From Paludibacteraceae bacterium (GTDB lineage Bacteria > Bacteroidota > Bacteroidia > Bacteroidales > Paludibacteraceae): DNA of 64,000 nt. This document shows, in pieces, positions 41,843 through 51,759 of the stretch. The notes under the pieces are model-generated. The model saw only the letters and a program-made list of their open reading frames with translations, was not told the DNA's origin and searched no databases. The DNA is taken from contig JAEERP010000004.1 of the NCBI GenBank assembly GCA_016285885.1, positions 186,001 to 250,000 of the forward strand. The letters run 5' to 3'. Position 1 is the first letter of the stretch, and each line of letters starts with the position of its first letter. The position numbers and the translations under genes were made by a program.

Positions 41843-43197
41843 TGTTGATTATGAATAATAGATTATTTGCGCTATTTTTTTTAGCTGTTTTATCCCTTGC
41901 TCCGGCGAGAAGCGCCAGTGTGATTGATGAGGTCGCGTGGATTGTCGGTGACGAAGCCATTTTGCTGTCTGATGTCGAAGAATACCGCCAAAGGCTGAAA
42001 TACGAGGGCTCGGAGTTCGAAGGAGACCCGTATTGTTATATCCCTGAGCAGTTGGCCTTGCAGAAACTCTATTTGGACCAAGCGAAGATCGATAGCATCT
42101 ATGCGGACGATAAGGTGGTCTCTAATCAAGTGGAGATGCGTATCAATTATTTGATTTCCCAGGTGGGTTCCAGGGAAAAATTGGAGGAGTATTTCAAGCA
42201 AGACATTGCCTCTTTAAGAGAGGAACTCACGGAGATGGTTTCTAACCAACAGATCATCCAGCAGATGCAACGCAAGATCGTGGGTGACGCTAAGGTTACG
42301 CCAGCCGAGGTGAAGCAATTCTTCAATTCCTTGCCGGAAGATAGTATCCCTGACATACCAACGCAGGTGGAGGTTCAGTTGTTGACTGTCGCACCGGTTA
42401 TAAATACGAAGACAATTGAGGAGGTTAAGGCTAAATTGAGAGGCTTCAAGGATCGTGTGGATGCCAAGGAAACGGAGTTCTCCACGTTGGCGATCCTCTA
42501 TTCCGAAGACAAGGAGTCTGCTAAGCATGGCGGTGAATTGGGCTTCATGGGTAGGGGTCAGCTGGTTCCCGAATTTGCGGATGTCGCCTTCTCCTTGCGT
42601 GATCCGTCTAGGGTCTCGAAAGTGGTAGAGACTGAGTTCGGTTTCCATATCATCCAATTGATCGAGAAGGGTGGCGACAAGGTGAATGTCCGCCATATCT
42701 TAATGAAGCCAAAGGCGTCATTGGCGGAGAAGAATAACGCGATGGCTCGTTTGGATAGTATCGCCGCCGTTGTGGATAGCAGCATCCTCTCTTTTGAGCA
42801 GGCTGTGGCGCTCTATTCGGTGGACAAGGGAAGCAAAAATAGTTTAGGACTGATGACGAACGCTAAAACCGGTTCGTCCAAGTTCCAAATGAGCGAATTG
42901 CCTCAGGATGTGGCGAAAGCGATTTATCGTCTTAACCAAGGGGAGATCACGAAACCATTCATGATGATCGATTCCAAGGGTAATGAGGTCTATGCGATCG
43001 CTAAGGTAAAAACGCTACTGAAGGCTCATAAAGCCAATGTGGAAGATGATTTCATGGCAATCAAGGCGGCCTACCAAGAACAGAAGAACAGTGAGATTTT
43101 GAAGGCTTGGGTGCTTGAGAAACAAAAATCCATCTATGTGAGGATTGATCCTAAGTGGCGCAATTGCGAGTTCCAGTATCCGGGTTGGATTAAGTAA
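41842..43197 (+). CDS. surA: SurA-type periplasmic chaperone/peptidyl-prolyl isomerase
   Basis: A 451-residue periplasmic protein with a signal peptide (ending near PARSAS). The chaperone core begins at VIDEVAWIVGDEAILLSDVEEY, the classical SurA start. Two parvulin domains follow: about 170-270 (VEVQLLTVAP, YSEDKESAKHGGELGFMGRG, ETEFGFHIIQLI) and about 278-385 (VNVRHILMKPKAS, YSVDKGSKNSLGLM). The sequence order chaperone-PPIase-PPIase matches SurA. It delivers beta-barrel proteins to the Bam complex in well-studied bacteria. The start codon overlaps the stop of the lipoprotein gene, and the OstA gene follows after 12 bases. Confidence 0.9.
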   Translation: MLIMNNRLFALFFLAVLSLAPARSASVIDEVAWIVGDEAILLSDVEEYRQRLKYEGSEFEGDPYCYIPEQLALQKLYLDQAKIDSIYADDKVVSNQVEMRINYLISQVGSREKLEEYFKQDIASLREELTEMVSNQQIIQQMQRKIVGDAKVTPAEVKQFFNSLPEDSIPDIPTQVEVQLLTVAPVINTKTIEEVKAKLRGFKDRVDAKETEFSTLAILYSEDKESAKHGGELGFMGRGQLVPEFADVAFSLRDPSRVSKVVETEFGFHIIQLIEKGGDKVNVRHILMKPKASLAEKNNAMARLDSIAAVVDSSILSFEQAVALYSVDKGSKNSLGLMTNAKTGSSKFQMSELPQDVAKAIYRLNQGEITKPFMMIDSKGNEVYAIAKVKTLLKAHKANVEDDFMAIKAAYQEQKNSEILKAWVLEKQKSIYVRIDPKWRNCEFQYPGWIK

Positions 43198-43209
43198 GAT
43201 CGTCTCGTT

Positions 43210-44709
43210 ATGAAAAGGTATCTCTTAGCCTTATTGGTGATCCTCTCATCTTTCCCCCTCTTCCCGGAGACAAGGAATGTCATCTTGGAACAGTGTGACG
43301 TGCTCTCGTTTGATAAAACTACGGGGGCGCAATATCAGGTGTTGAAGGGCAATGTGCGTTTCCGCCACGAGAGTGCCTTGATGTTCTGCGATAGCGCCTA
43401 TTTCTACGACACGAACAACTCATTCGATGCGTTTGGTCATGTGAAGGTGATCGATAAGAATTCAACGATGACCTCCGATAAGATGTTCTATGACGGAAAT
43501 ACTACCCTGATGAAAATCCGTAACAATGTTGTCGTGAATAATGAGGGGACGATGTTGTCCACGAACTCCTTGGACTTTGTCCGCAACAAGAATTATGGTT
43601 ATTATGTGGGTGGAGGGAAAATCGTGGACCCTGAGTATGAACTCACCTCCCAAAAGGGTTATTATTACCCGGACACTAAGACCTATTTCTTTAAGACCAA
43701 TGTCGTGTTGACCAGTCCTGATTATGTCATTAAGAGCGATTCATTACAGTTCAACAACGAGACGGGCAAGGTTGTCTTGATCGGCCCCTCTGTCGTACAG
43801 GAAAAGGATTACACGATCTACACCTCGAATGCTTGGATAAACAAGCAGACTAAGGTGGGCAGATTGTATGACTACTCTGTCATTGTTTCCAAGGATGGCC
43901 AGCGCATGACGGCGGATTCTATCTATTACGACATGAACATAGAGTATGCGAAGGCGTATCATAATATAGATATACAGGATTCTTCGCAAAAGGTTATTGG
44001 TCGAGGAAATTTTGCGGAATTCTGGAAGAAATCACCCTCGAAGGGCTATATTACAGACCGTGCGTATGTGATAGATTATTCCGAGGAAGACTCACTCTTC
44101 TTGGCGGCTGACACGATTTTTGGTTTGGAGATAGATTCTTCCCGAAGTGAGGTACGTGCCTATTCCCATGTGAAATTTTACAGGGAAGATATGCAGGGCA
44201 AGTGTGACTCCATGGTCTATTCTTCGCACGATTCGATACTGACGATGTATGGGACTCCTGTCCTCTGGAGTGAGGAGAGCCAGCTGACTGGCGATAAGAT
44301 TAATATCTACATGAAGGACCAAAAGCCGGAGCATATTCATATCACCCGGAACGCGATGATTGTCCAATATGAGGACGAGGACATGTTCAACCAACTATCG
44401 GGAAAAGAATCGAAGGCATACCTCAAGAACAACAAACTCTCTCGTGTGGATATGTTAGGGGATGCGATTTCCATCTACTATTCCAAGGATGAGCGGGATG
44501 CGTTGGTGGGTGTGAATAAGGCTAGGGGCAACGCCATGACCATTTTCATGAAGAGCAACAAGAAGGTGGAAAAAATATTGATGACACCTGATTCCGAAGG
44601 TGTTCTATATCCGCCGTTGAAGGTGCCTGAGGAGGAAAAGCGCTTGAGCACGTTTAAGTGGCTCGAGGATCAGCGGCCCAAGTGCAAGAATGATATTTTT
44701 GTCAAGTAA
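43210..44709 (+). CDS. OstA/LptA-like envelope protein
   Basis: A 499-residue exported protein with a signal peptide (residues 1-20) and two OstA-type beta-jellyroll segments. LKGNVRFRHESALMFCDSAYFYD, FGHVKVIDKNSTMTSDKM and VVVNNEGTMLSTNSLDF show the alternating strands of the OstA/LptA family, which in Gram-negatives shuttles lipopolysaccharide across the periplasm. The Bacteroidota members are longer than LptA and lack the LptD barrel, as here. Placed directly behind surA, it supports an outer-membrane assembly operon. It may be part of the LPS bridge; that role is inferred from the family. Proper length suggests an intact gene. Confidence 0.85.
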   Translation: MKRYLLALLVILSSFPLFPETRNVILEQCDVLSFDKTTGAQYQVLKGNVRFRHESALMFCDSAYFYDTNNSFDAFGHVKVIDKNSTMTSDKMFYDGNTTLMKIRNNVVVNNEGTMLSTNSLDFVRNKNYGYYVGGGKIVDPEYELTSQKGYYYPDTKTYFFKTNVVLTSPDYVIKSDSLQFNNETGKVVLIGPSVVQEKDYTIYTSNAWINKQTKVGRLYDYSVIVSKDGQRMTADSIYYDMNIEYAKAYHNIDIQDSSQKVIGRGNFAEFWKKSPSKGYITDRAYVIDYSEEDSLFLAADTIFGLEIDSSRSEVRAYSHVKFYREDMQGKCDSMVYSSHDSILTMYGTPVLWSEESQLTGDKINIYMKDQKPEHIHITRNAMIVQYEDEDMFNQLSGKESKAYLKNNKLSRVDMLGDAISIYYSKDERDALVGVNKARGNAMTIFMKSNKKVEKILMTPDSEGVLYPPLKVPEEEKRLSTFKWLEDQRPKCKNDIFVK

Positions 44710-44721
44710 TCGTTTGGGCAT

Positions 44722-47127
44722 ATGAGGCATCTCTTTTCCATCGTCATGCTAGTGGCACTTCTCCCTTTGGCTTCTTTCTCCAAGGGCAGGGTGGTGACCG
44801 GGGTCGTGCGGAATTCCGCAGGAGAGCCTTTGGATCTGGTGGATGTGGCGGAAGGCCGATTCCAAGTGGGCACATATTGTGACGCGAGGGGCCATTTCAT
44901 GTTGGAGATCCCCTCTGACACGGTTCGCGAGGCTGATCTACAGTTCTCGCTCGTGGGGTATGAGGACCATAGCGAAGTGGTGCGCCTGGTGGGTGACACC
45001 ACGACCATTCGCATAGTTTTGAACGATAAGTCCGACGAGATTGGGCAAGTTGATGTCGTGGCGCAGGGCAAGCAGGAGACCACCGTCGAGAATCTTAAGG
45101 TGGAGGTTACGAAAACAATGCCTAGCGCAAGTGGGGACGGTATCGTCGGTGTGGTTACCGCTCAACCGGGTGTCTCGTCCAACAACGAGCTGAGTTCCCA
45201 GTATTCGGTGCGTGGTGGCAACTATGATGAGAACTGCGTCTACGTGAACTCCATAGAGGTCTATCGCCCTTTGCTGATCCGTAGCGGTGAGCAGGAAGGA
45301 CTTAGTTTTGTGAACCAGGACTTGGTCGAGTCCGTCTCTTTCTCTTCTGGAGGATTCTCCCCTGAGTATGGCGACAAGATGTCGTCCGTGTTGGATATTA
45401 AATATAAAAAACCGACCGCTTTCGAGGGATCAGCTTCCATCAGTTTCTTGGGTGCGTCCGCCTATATCGGTTCATCTTCCAAGCGTTTCTCTCAGATGCA
45501 CGGGTTCAGGTATAAAACCTCTTCCTATTTGTTGAACACGTTGGAGACCAAAGGAGAATACAATCCGAAATTCCTGGATTATCAGACATACATGACTTAC
45601 GTCTTCTCCCCTAAGTGGGACCTCTCTTTCTTGGGGAACATCTCCAGAAACAAGTATAACTTCATCCCCGCTTCGCGCAGCACCAATTTCGGCACGATGA
45701 CTGACATGCACAATGTCAATTTCGATTTCTATGGGCAGGAGATGGATCTGTTTTCCACCTATTTCGGTGCATTGACATTATCATGCAAGCCAAGCTCCTC
45801 TTTGAACTTGGACTTCATCGGATCCACGTTCCGTTCTGTGGAGCGGGTGGGGTATGATATCACTAGCGTATATTCGATGGCGCAGGTCGAGATGGGCGGA
45901 TCGTACGGTAGGGACGAAGGAGGTGGCGCGTTCCATCAACATTCGAGGGATAGGTTCGCAGGAACCGTCACGAATATCTCCCATATTGGTACGCTGGATT
46001 TGAAGAAGAACACGCTTAAGTGGGGCCTCTCATGGCAGTTGGAAGATATGTCGGAGGAGGTGAACGAGTGGGAGTACCGTGACTCTGCGGGCTATTCACT
46101 CCCGATCGATCCTAACTGCATGTCCCTGTATGATAATTTATCAGCCGACGTGGGCAAGGTATCCCATCGCTTGTCGGGCTTTGTGCAAGACTCCTACTCG
46201 TGGCGTACGGCGGCAGGTCGGTATGTGTTGTTGGGTGGCGTGAGATTCTCGTATTGGGACTTTAATGAGCAGTTGATTTGCAGTCCCCGCGGATCCTTCG
46301 CATGGTTCCCTGCTCACAGCTCGTGGGCCTTCCGTGTGGCTACTGGCATATACCACCAAGCGTTGATGTTCAAGGAGATGAAAAAGGTGGTGGAGGAGGA
46401 TGGCAACCGTGTCGTCTATTTGAATCGTGATGTGAAAACCCCTCGTTCCTCGCAGATCATATTGTCGTCAGACTATTACTTCAAGAAGTGGGGGCGTCCG
46501 TTCAAGTTGACGGGAGAGCTCTATTACAAGTACATGGACCGGATCATCCCTTACAAGGTGGATAATATGCAGATCACCTATCGGGGAGAGAATTGCGCGG
46601 ATGGTTTCGCATTTGGCGGAGACGTGAAACTCTTTGGCGAGTTTGTCCCGGGGACAGACTCCTGGATATCCTTCTCCATGATGAACACGAGGGAGAATAT
46701 CTACGGGGACCAATATGGCTATGTGCCTCGTCCAACCGATCAGCGTTATAACATATCCTTGTTCTTCCAGGACTATCTTCCTGGTTATGAACGTTTGAAA
46801 TTTAACATCAAGTTGGTTTGGGCGGATGGATACCCTTTCCGTTCACCCTATTCCTCGTCCTATAATGACAAGTACCGCATGGCAGATTACAGACGACTTG
46901 ACATCGGTGCGGTCTATCAATTGCAGAAAGGGGTTGACGCTATCATGGAGAAGAAAGTCTTCGCATGGATGAAGACCATCTCCTTCAATTTGGATGTGTT
47001 TAATGTGTTGGGCATTAGCAATGTCAACTCCTATTACTGGGTTCCGGTGCAGGATGGTTGCCAATACGCCGTTCCAAACTATCTGACGGGTAGGCTCTTC
47101 AATCTGAGGCTGGCGATAGGATTTTAG
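44722..47127 (+). CDS. TonB-dependent receptor with carboxypeptidase-like N-terminal domain
   Basis: An 801-residue outer-membrane receptor. A signal peptide (1-20) precedes a carboxypeptidase-regulatory-like domain (about 22-100: GRVVTGVVRNSAGEPLDLVDV), then a TonB plug (SGDGIVGVVTAQPGVSSNN, SVRGGNYDENCVYVNSIEVY) and a beta-barrel ending in LFNLRLAIGF. The C-terminal aromatic residue is the standard signal for Bam insertion. Unlike SusC proteins it has no SusD partner, so a non-glycan ligand such as an iron or vitamin complex, or a peptide, is possible. It is the last gene of the surA-ostA train with a 12-base gap and may be co-transcribed. Confidence 0.88.
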   Translation: MRHLFSIVMLVALLPLASFSKGRVVTGVVRNSAGEPLDLVDVAEGRFQVGTYCDARGHFMLEIPSDTVREADLQFSLVGYEDHSEVVRLVGDTTTIRIVLNDKSDEIGQVDVVAQGKQETTVENLKVEVTKTMPSASGDGIVGVVTAQPGVSSNNELSSQYSVRGGNYDENCVYVNSIEVYRPLLIRSGEQEGLSFVNQDLVESVSFSSGGFSPEYGDKMSSVLDIKYKKPTAFEGSASISFLGASAYIGSSSKRFSQMHGFRYKTSSYLLNTLETKGEYNPKFLDYQTYMTYVFSPKWDLSFLGNISRNKYNFIPASRSTNFGTMTDMHNVNFDFYGQEMDLFSTYFGALTLSCKPSSSLNLDFIGSTFRSVERVGYDITSVYSMAQVEMGGSYGRDEGGGAFHQHSRDRFAGTVTNISHIGTLDLKKNTLKWGLSWQLEDMSEEVNEWEYRDSAGYSLPIDPNCMSLYDNLSADVGKVSHRLSGFVQDSYSWRTAAGRYVLLGGVRFSYWDFNEQLICSPRGSFAWFPAHSSWAFRVATGIYHQALMFKEMKKVVEEDGNRVVYLNRDVKTPRSSQIILSSDYYFKKWGRPFKLTGELYYKYMDRIIPYKVDNMQITYRGENCADGFAFGGDVKLFGEFVPGTDSWISFSMMNTRENIYGDQYGYVPRPTDQRYNISLFFQDYLPGYERLKFNIKLVWADGYPFRSPYSSSYNDKYRMADYRRLDIGAVYQLQKGVDAIMEKKVFAWMKTISFNLDVFNVLGISNVNSYYWVPVQDGCQYAVPNYLTGRLFNLRLAIGF

Positions 47128-47179
47128 TGATAGTGATTAGTGAAAAAAATCTGGGGCATATCGTCCTATAAAATAGATT

Positions 47180-48607
47180 ATGATGGAAGAAAATAAAGTT
47201 CAGAACTATTCTTTTTCGTTGGTCAAGTTGACCATGTTGTTTTTCATGTGGGGATTCATCACCTGTTTGAATGATATACTCATCCCTTATCTGAAAGGCG
47301 TTTTTGATTTGTCCCAGTTTGAGGCCACGTTGGTTCAGCTGGCGTTTTTCTTTGCCTATTTTGTGGTCTCGTTGATCTACTTTATCGTCTCCGCCACGTT
47401 CGGAGACCCCATACTGAAGATAGGATATAAAAACACGATATCCCTCGGACTCTTTATTTCGGCGGTGGCTTGCTTCTTGTTCTTCATTGAGGCAGATTCC
47501 GAGACGCCTGTCTTTGCCGTCTTTTTGCTGGCCCTCTTCCTTTTGGGGGCAGGTTTCACCTTCTTGCAGATTGCAGCCAATCCGTTGGTGGCCATGTTGG
47601 GTACGCCTGAAACAGCCTCCAGCCGTCTGAACTTGTCACAGGCATTCAACTCGTTGGGTACCACCCTGGCCCCGATTATCGGTGGTGTGCTCATCTTCGA
47701 TTATTTCTTGGTGGACGGGCAAGGCGCCTCTTCTGTGAGGATTCCTTATCTGGTGTTGGCAAGTCTCCTGCTGATCCTGTTCGGCGTCATATTCTTCGCG
47801 GAGATACCAAACGTTAATGTGGTTGATGACCAGAAAGGGTTGGATAAGTTAGGCGCATTGCGTCATCCACACCTGCGCTATGGCATGATCGGTATCTTTT
47901 GCTATGTGGGCGCCGAGGTGGCGATAGGTAGTAACCTTGTCGAGTACATGAAGAATATCCACTCTATGACGGAGCTGAACGCAAGTAAGTTGCTGACCTT
48001 CTATTGGGGCGGTGCGATGATCGGACGTTTTATGGGCTCCATCTCCATGAGTAAGATGGCTATGCACTTGAAGTGCCTTTGCATGGTGCTCTCGGCGGTG
48101 GCTTCGTTGGTGTTGATCTTCTGTGTGATTGGCCTTTCGGCAGACATGACGCTGAAGCAGTTCTTCACCTTCTTCTTTGACATGAAGGTTTATTACTTCC
48201 TGTTCTTCTTGGTGTTGAACTTCTTCGTCTTCATCATGGCCAAGTCATTGCCTTCCCGCACGTTGGGTATGTTCGCCGTCATGAATATGTTGTTGATCAC
48301 GTTGATGCTGGTTATGAACAATGAAGTCTCTCTGTGGGCGATCTTGGCGGTCGGTTTGTTCAACTCCATCATGTTCCCGAATTTGGTGACGTTGGCGATC
48401 GATGGTCTAGGGAAATATACTTCGCAAGGTTCATCCCTCTTGGTGATGATGATCCTAGGAGGTGCGGTTGTTCCTCCGTTGCAAGGATTGCTTTCCGACT
48501 CTATCAATGCGCATGTGGCATTCGTGCTGCCTTTGGCATGTTACGCCTACTTGGTGTGGTACGGCTACGTCGGATGCAAGAGACGTAAGGCGGATGCGGA
48601 GGATTAA
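47180..48607 (+). CDS. FHS-family sugar:proton symporter (glucose/galactose or fucose type)
   Basis: A 475-residue major-facilitator protein with about 12 membrane helices. The N-terminal SLVKLTMLFFMWGFITCLND and the conserved LGAGFTFLQIAANPLVAMLG, SRLNLSQAFNSLGTTLAPI and AVVPPLQG are signatures of the fucose-galactose-glucose:H+ symporter family (FucP, GluP). A ROK-type glucokinase follows 39 bases later, which makes glucose or galactose a more likely substrate than fucose. It sits in the inner membrane and uses the proton gradient. No obvious promoter was found in the 50-base gap before it. Confidence 0.85.
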   Translation: MMEENKVQNYSFSLVKLTMLFFMWGFITCLNDILIPYLKGVFDLSQFEATLVQLAFFFAYFVVSLIYFIVSATFGDPILKIGYKNTISLGLFISAVACFLFFIEADSETPVFAVFLLALFLLGAGFTFLQIAANPLVAMLGTPETASSRLNLSQAFNSLGTTLAPIIGGVLIFDYFLVDGQGASSVRIPYLVLASLLLILFGVIFFAEIPNVNVVDDQKGLDKLGALRHPHLRYGMIGIFCYVGAEVAIGSNLVEYMKNIHSMTELNASKLLTFYWGGAMIGRFMGSISMSKMAMHLKCLCMVLSAVASLVLIFCVIGLSADMTLKQFFTFFFDMKVYYFLFFLVLNFFVFIMAKSLPSRTLGMFAVMNMLLITLMLVMNNEVSLWAILAVGLFNSIMFPNLVTLAIDGLGKYTSQGSSLLVMMILGGAVVPPLQGLLSDSINAHVAFVLPLACYAYLVWYGYVGCKRRKADAED

Positions 48608-48646
48608 GATCTGAAAACGAATATATTAACTAATAAACAAATAAAT

Positions 48647-49609
48647 ATGAAGTCTGAATTGAAACCAAATGTGGTTGGAATCGACATCGGCGGTACCAAC
48701 ACGGTATTCGGAATTGTTGATGTGAATGGTAATGTCTTGGCGTCCAATTCCATTAAGACACAGGCTTATCCAGAGTTGGAAGATTATATCAATGCTTTGG
48801 GTGATGGCTTGTTGGATCTTATCTCCAAAAACGGTGGTGCGGAGAAGATTAACGGAATTGGTGTCGGAGCGCCTAATGCGAACTATTACACGGGTAATAT
48901 CGAGCATGCGGCCAACTTGCCTTGGAAGGGCATCGTGCCATTCGCGAAGATGCTCTCTGACAAGGTGGGCCTTCCTGTCGCTTTGACGAACGATGCGAAT
49001 GCTGCCGCAATCGGTGAGATGAAGTATGGCGCTGCCCGCGGAATGCGTGATTTCATCATGATCACGTTGGGTACGGGCGTTGGTAGCGGCGTGGTTGCCA
49101 ATGGCCAATTGATCTACGGACACGATGGCAACGCGGGAGAGTTGGGCCACGTGATCGTACGTCGTGACGGAAGAACCTGCGGATGTGGTAATAAGGGATG
49201 CTTGGAGACCTATACCTCCGCTACGGGTGTCGCAAGAACCGCCAAAGAGTTCTTGTTGAACCGTAATGAGGATTCGGTGCTTCGTAAAATCGACTTGGAT
49301 AAGATCACCTCTAAGGATGTGTTTGACGCTGCAATGGCTGGCGATCAGATTGCGAAGGATATTTTCGCCTTCACGGGCCAGATCTTGGGTGAGGCTTTGG
49401 CTGACTTCGTTAAATTCAGTAGCCCGGAAGCTTTCGTCCTGTTTGGCGGTTTGGCCAAGGCTGGCGATCTGTTGTTCGCTCCAGTGAAGAAAGCGATGGA
49501 CGACAACCTGATGCCTGTCTTTAAGGGAAAGGTGAAAGTCTTGTTCTCCCAAATGAAGGATGCGGATGCCGCTGTATTAGGTGCCTCCGCATTGGCTTGG
49601 GATATCTAA
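48647..49609 (+). CDS. ROK-family glucokinase
   Basis: A 320-residue ROK (repressor-ORF-kinase) protein without the DNA-binding domain, so a sugar kinase. The ATP-binding GIDIGGTNTVFGIVDVNG starts at residue 10 and ALTNDANAAAIGE (about 103-115) carries the catalytic aspartate. GTGVGSGVVANGQL is the second phosphate-binding loop and CGCGNKGCLETYTS (about 181-194) the zinc site of the family. It most probably phosphorylates glucose for glycolysis, in step with the upstream permease. The gene ends in a good terminator at 49629-49661. Other ROK kinases act on fructose or N-acetyl sugars, so the substrate is not certain. Confidence 0.9.
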   Translation: MKSELKPNVVGIDIGGTNTVFGIVDVNGNVLASNSIKTQAYPELEDYINALGDGLLDLISKNGGAEKINGIGVGAPNANYYTGNIEHAANLPWKGIVPFAKMLSDKVGLPVALTNDANAAAIGEMKYGAARGMRDFIMITLGTGVGSGVVANGQLIYGHDGNAGELGHVIVRRDGRTCGCGNKGCLETYTSATGVARTAKEFLLNRNEDSVLRKIDLDKITSKDVFDAAMAGDQIAKDIFAFTGQILGEALADFVKFSSPEAFVLFGGLAKAGDLLFAPVKKAMDDNLMPVFKGKVKVLFSQMKDADAAVLGASALAWDI

Positions 49610-49628
49610 TTGAAGAGAATATCACAGG

Positions 49629-49661
49629 GAAGAGGGGTCAGCGACGGCCCCTCTTCTTTTT
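49629..49661 (+). terminator. ROK kinase terminator
   Basis: A 9-bp stem GAAGAGGGG/CCCCTCTTC is followed by TTTTT. It ends the permease-kinase unit. Confidence 0.88.
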
Positions 49662-49815
49662 GCATATACATTGCATAAATATTCCTTCTTAACACTTCTG
49701 TTTGATATTTATGCAATTTTAAGTAAAAAAAGATCGTGGTTTGATTTTTTTGTTGTACTTTCGCGCTGTTATTCGAAAAAGTAGTTAGTAACAGAATAAA
49801 GAATAGTAAGGAACA

Positions 49816-51303
49816 ATGGCATTTAACTTTATCACTGCCGAAGAGGCGGCATCGTACATTAAGAACAATGATGTGATCGGTATCGGTGGATTCTCATCGG
49901 TGGGTACAGTCAAGGCAGTAACGAAGGCTCTTGCGGCAAAGGCGGAAGCGGAGCATGCGAAAGGAAATGAATTCAAGGTTGGAATGATTACAGGAGGTTC
50001 GACGGGCGACGAGATCGATGGAGCGTTGTCACGTGCGAAGGCGGTGAAATTCCGTACCCCTTTCCAATCCAGCAAATATATGAGGGAAGCGATCAACAAG
50101 TGTGAAGTGCAATACTTCGATATGCACTTGTCCCATGTCGCACAAGATTTACGATACGGATTCCTCGGTCCTGTTGATTATGCCCTCATCGAGGCGGCTG
50201 ATATCACCGACAAGGGCGAGATCGTTTTGACCACATCCGTAGGTATCACCCCAACTTTGGCAGACAAGGCGAAGAAAATCATCATAGAATTAAACGCACA
50301 TCATCCGGCGAAGATAAAAGGAATGCACGACTTGTATGAGCCAGTCAATCCACCTTATCGTCGTGAGATCCCGATCTATACACCATCCGACCGTATCGGT
50401 AGCGCGACCTTGAAATTGGATCCATCCAAGGTGATTGGTGTGGTGAAGACCGATATGAAAGATGGCATCGCACAGTTCACTCCGGTGGACGATGTTACCG
50501 CGAAGATCGGAGAGAATGTGGCTAACTTCTTGTTGAGCGAGCTCCATAAGGGTATCATCCCGAAAGAGTTCTTGCCGTTGCAATCAGGTGTGGGTAACAT
50601 TGCGAACGCAGTGTTGAGTTCACTTGGCAATTGTGACGATATACCATCGTTCACCATGTTCACCGAGGTGATCCAAAACTCAGTGATCGATTTGATGAAG
50701 CGTGGTCGCATCACCTTCGCCAGCGGTAGTTCCCTGACGTTGTCGGACGATGTGTTGTTGGATGTATATGCCAATTATGATTTCTTCAAGGACAAGTTGA
50801 TGCTTCGTCCTCAGGAGCTTACGAACAATCCGGAGCTGGTTCGTCGTTTGGGCGTCATCGCCATCAATACGGCCCTTGAGTTGGATATCTTCGGAAACGT
50901 GAACAGCACGAATGTGTTGGGACAGAAGATGATGAATGGTTTGGGTGGTTCGGCGGATTTCGCTCGTAACGCTTTCTTGTCTATCTTCACTTGCCCGTCC
51001 GTAGCCAAGGGTGGTGTCATCTCGGCGATTGTGCCGATGGCGAGCCATATCGACAGTTCGGAGCACTCTGTGAAGGTGATCGTTACCGAGCAGGGTGTCG
51101 CAGACTTGCGCGCGAAGTCTCCATTGCAGAAGGCGGAAGCCATCATCGAGAATTGCGTTCATCCTGATTACAAGGAACTTTTGTGGGATTATCTTAAGAT
51201 GGCGGCAGGCAAGTGCCATACGCCGATGACGTTGTCCAAAGCCTTGAAAATGCATCTCGCATTCGAGGAGACTGGCGATATGCGTAATACCAAGTGGGAT
51301 TAA
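49816..51303 (+). CDS. Acetyl-CoA hydrolase/succinyl-CoA:acetate CoA-transferase
   Basis: A 495-residue enzyme of the acetyl-CoA hydrolase/transferase family (Cat1/AarC-like). Landmarks are IGIGGFSSVGTVKAV at about 21-35, LQSGVGNIANAVLSSL at about 255-270 and the segment FTMFTEVIQNSVIDL (about 280-294), whose glutamate forms the acyl-glutamyl-CoA intermediate. GLGGSADFARNAF and TEQGVADLRAKSP complete the family. It would interchange CoA between succinate, acetate or propionate, a step of the succinate-propionate fermentation common in gut Bacteroidales. It is a single gene, 206 bases behind the ROK gene. A succinate-type substrate is an inference from the organism. Confidence 0.88.
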   Translation: MAFNFITAEEAASYIKNNDVIGIGGFSSVGTVKAVTKALAAKAEAEHAKGNEFKVGMITGGSTGDEIDGALSRAKAVKFRTPFQSSKYMREAINKCEVQYFDMHLSHVAQDLRYGFLGPVDYALIEAADITDKGEIVLTTSVGITPTLADKAKKIIIELNAHHPAKIKGMHDLYEPVNPPYRREIPIYTPSDRIGSATLKLDPSKVIGVVKTDMKDGIAQFTPVDDVTAKIGENVANFLLSELHKGIIPKEFLPLQSGVGNIANAVLSSLGNCDDIPSFTMFTEVIQNSVIDLMKRGRITFASGSSLTLSDDVLLDVYANYDFFKDKLMLRPQELTNNPELVRRLGVIAINTALELDIFGNVNSTNVLGQKMMNGLGGSADFARNAFLSIFTCPSVAKGGVISAIVPMASHIDSSEHSVKVIVTEQGVADLRAKSPLQKAEAIIENCVHPDYKELLWDYLKMAAGKCHTPMTLSKALKMHLAFEETGDMRNTKWD

Positions 51304-51375
51304 TAGTGTTGTCTTTTTTGTTGGACTATTTTGTGGCTTTGTGACGTTTTGAGGACGTCCCGAAGTGGGCAAATG

Positions 51376-51414
51376 AAAGGGGTGCTATGACAGATAGCAT
51401 CCCTTTCCTTTTTT
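51376..51414 (+). terminator. CoA-transferase terminator
   Basis: A 13-bp stem, AAAGGGGTGCTAT with ATAGCATCCCTTT (one G-T pair), and a T run. Confidence 0.9.
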
Positions 51415-51680
51415 GTGGTGGATTGAAGGAATATCACCGTTCCCGAGAAGAGGAGAGACCTGTGCTGCGTGCGCCACCTGACGGGCTGGCGGACGAATGG
51501 GCGTGCAAACCATAGGTGTGTGTGGATGTCCAAAAAACAGCAAGAAGGGTAAACCGTATTGTGAAAAAAAATATAAGATTTTGTGATGGCATATTGTTTT
51601 GTTGAAAGAAAATGGGCGTTTGACGAAAAATCTTTTTAGACTTTTTTAGAAAAAAAAGTGCGAAATAACGATATTTAACT

Positions 51681-51688
51681 TATATTTG
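51681..51688 (+). promoter_or_regulatory. SusC -7 promoter box
   Basis: TATATTTG followed by CG, a perfect box, 71 bases upstream of the susC-like ATG. No clear TTTG lies about 19 bases before it. Confidence 0.6.
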
Positions 51689-51759
51689 CGTTGCTTTATG
51701 TTTAATGTGAATGATTCTGAGAATATTTCAATTTGTATTAATAATAGTTATTTAAAAAG

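Larger units (their letters stand above)
51304..51759. other. Intergenic region upstream of the SusC/SusD trio
   Basis: 456 bases. It starts with the CoA-transferase terminator (51376-51414) and contains the SusC promoter box TATATTTG (51681-51688) with a leader of about 70 bases. The middle part, roughly 51420-51600, is non-coding as far as I can tell; small frames there have poor composition. No regulatory site for a hybrid two-component system or anti-sigma factor was recognisable. Confidence 0.5.
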
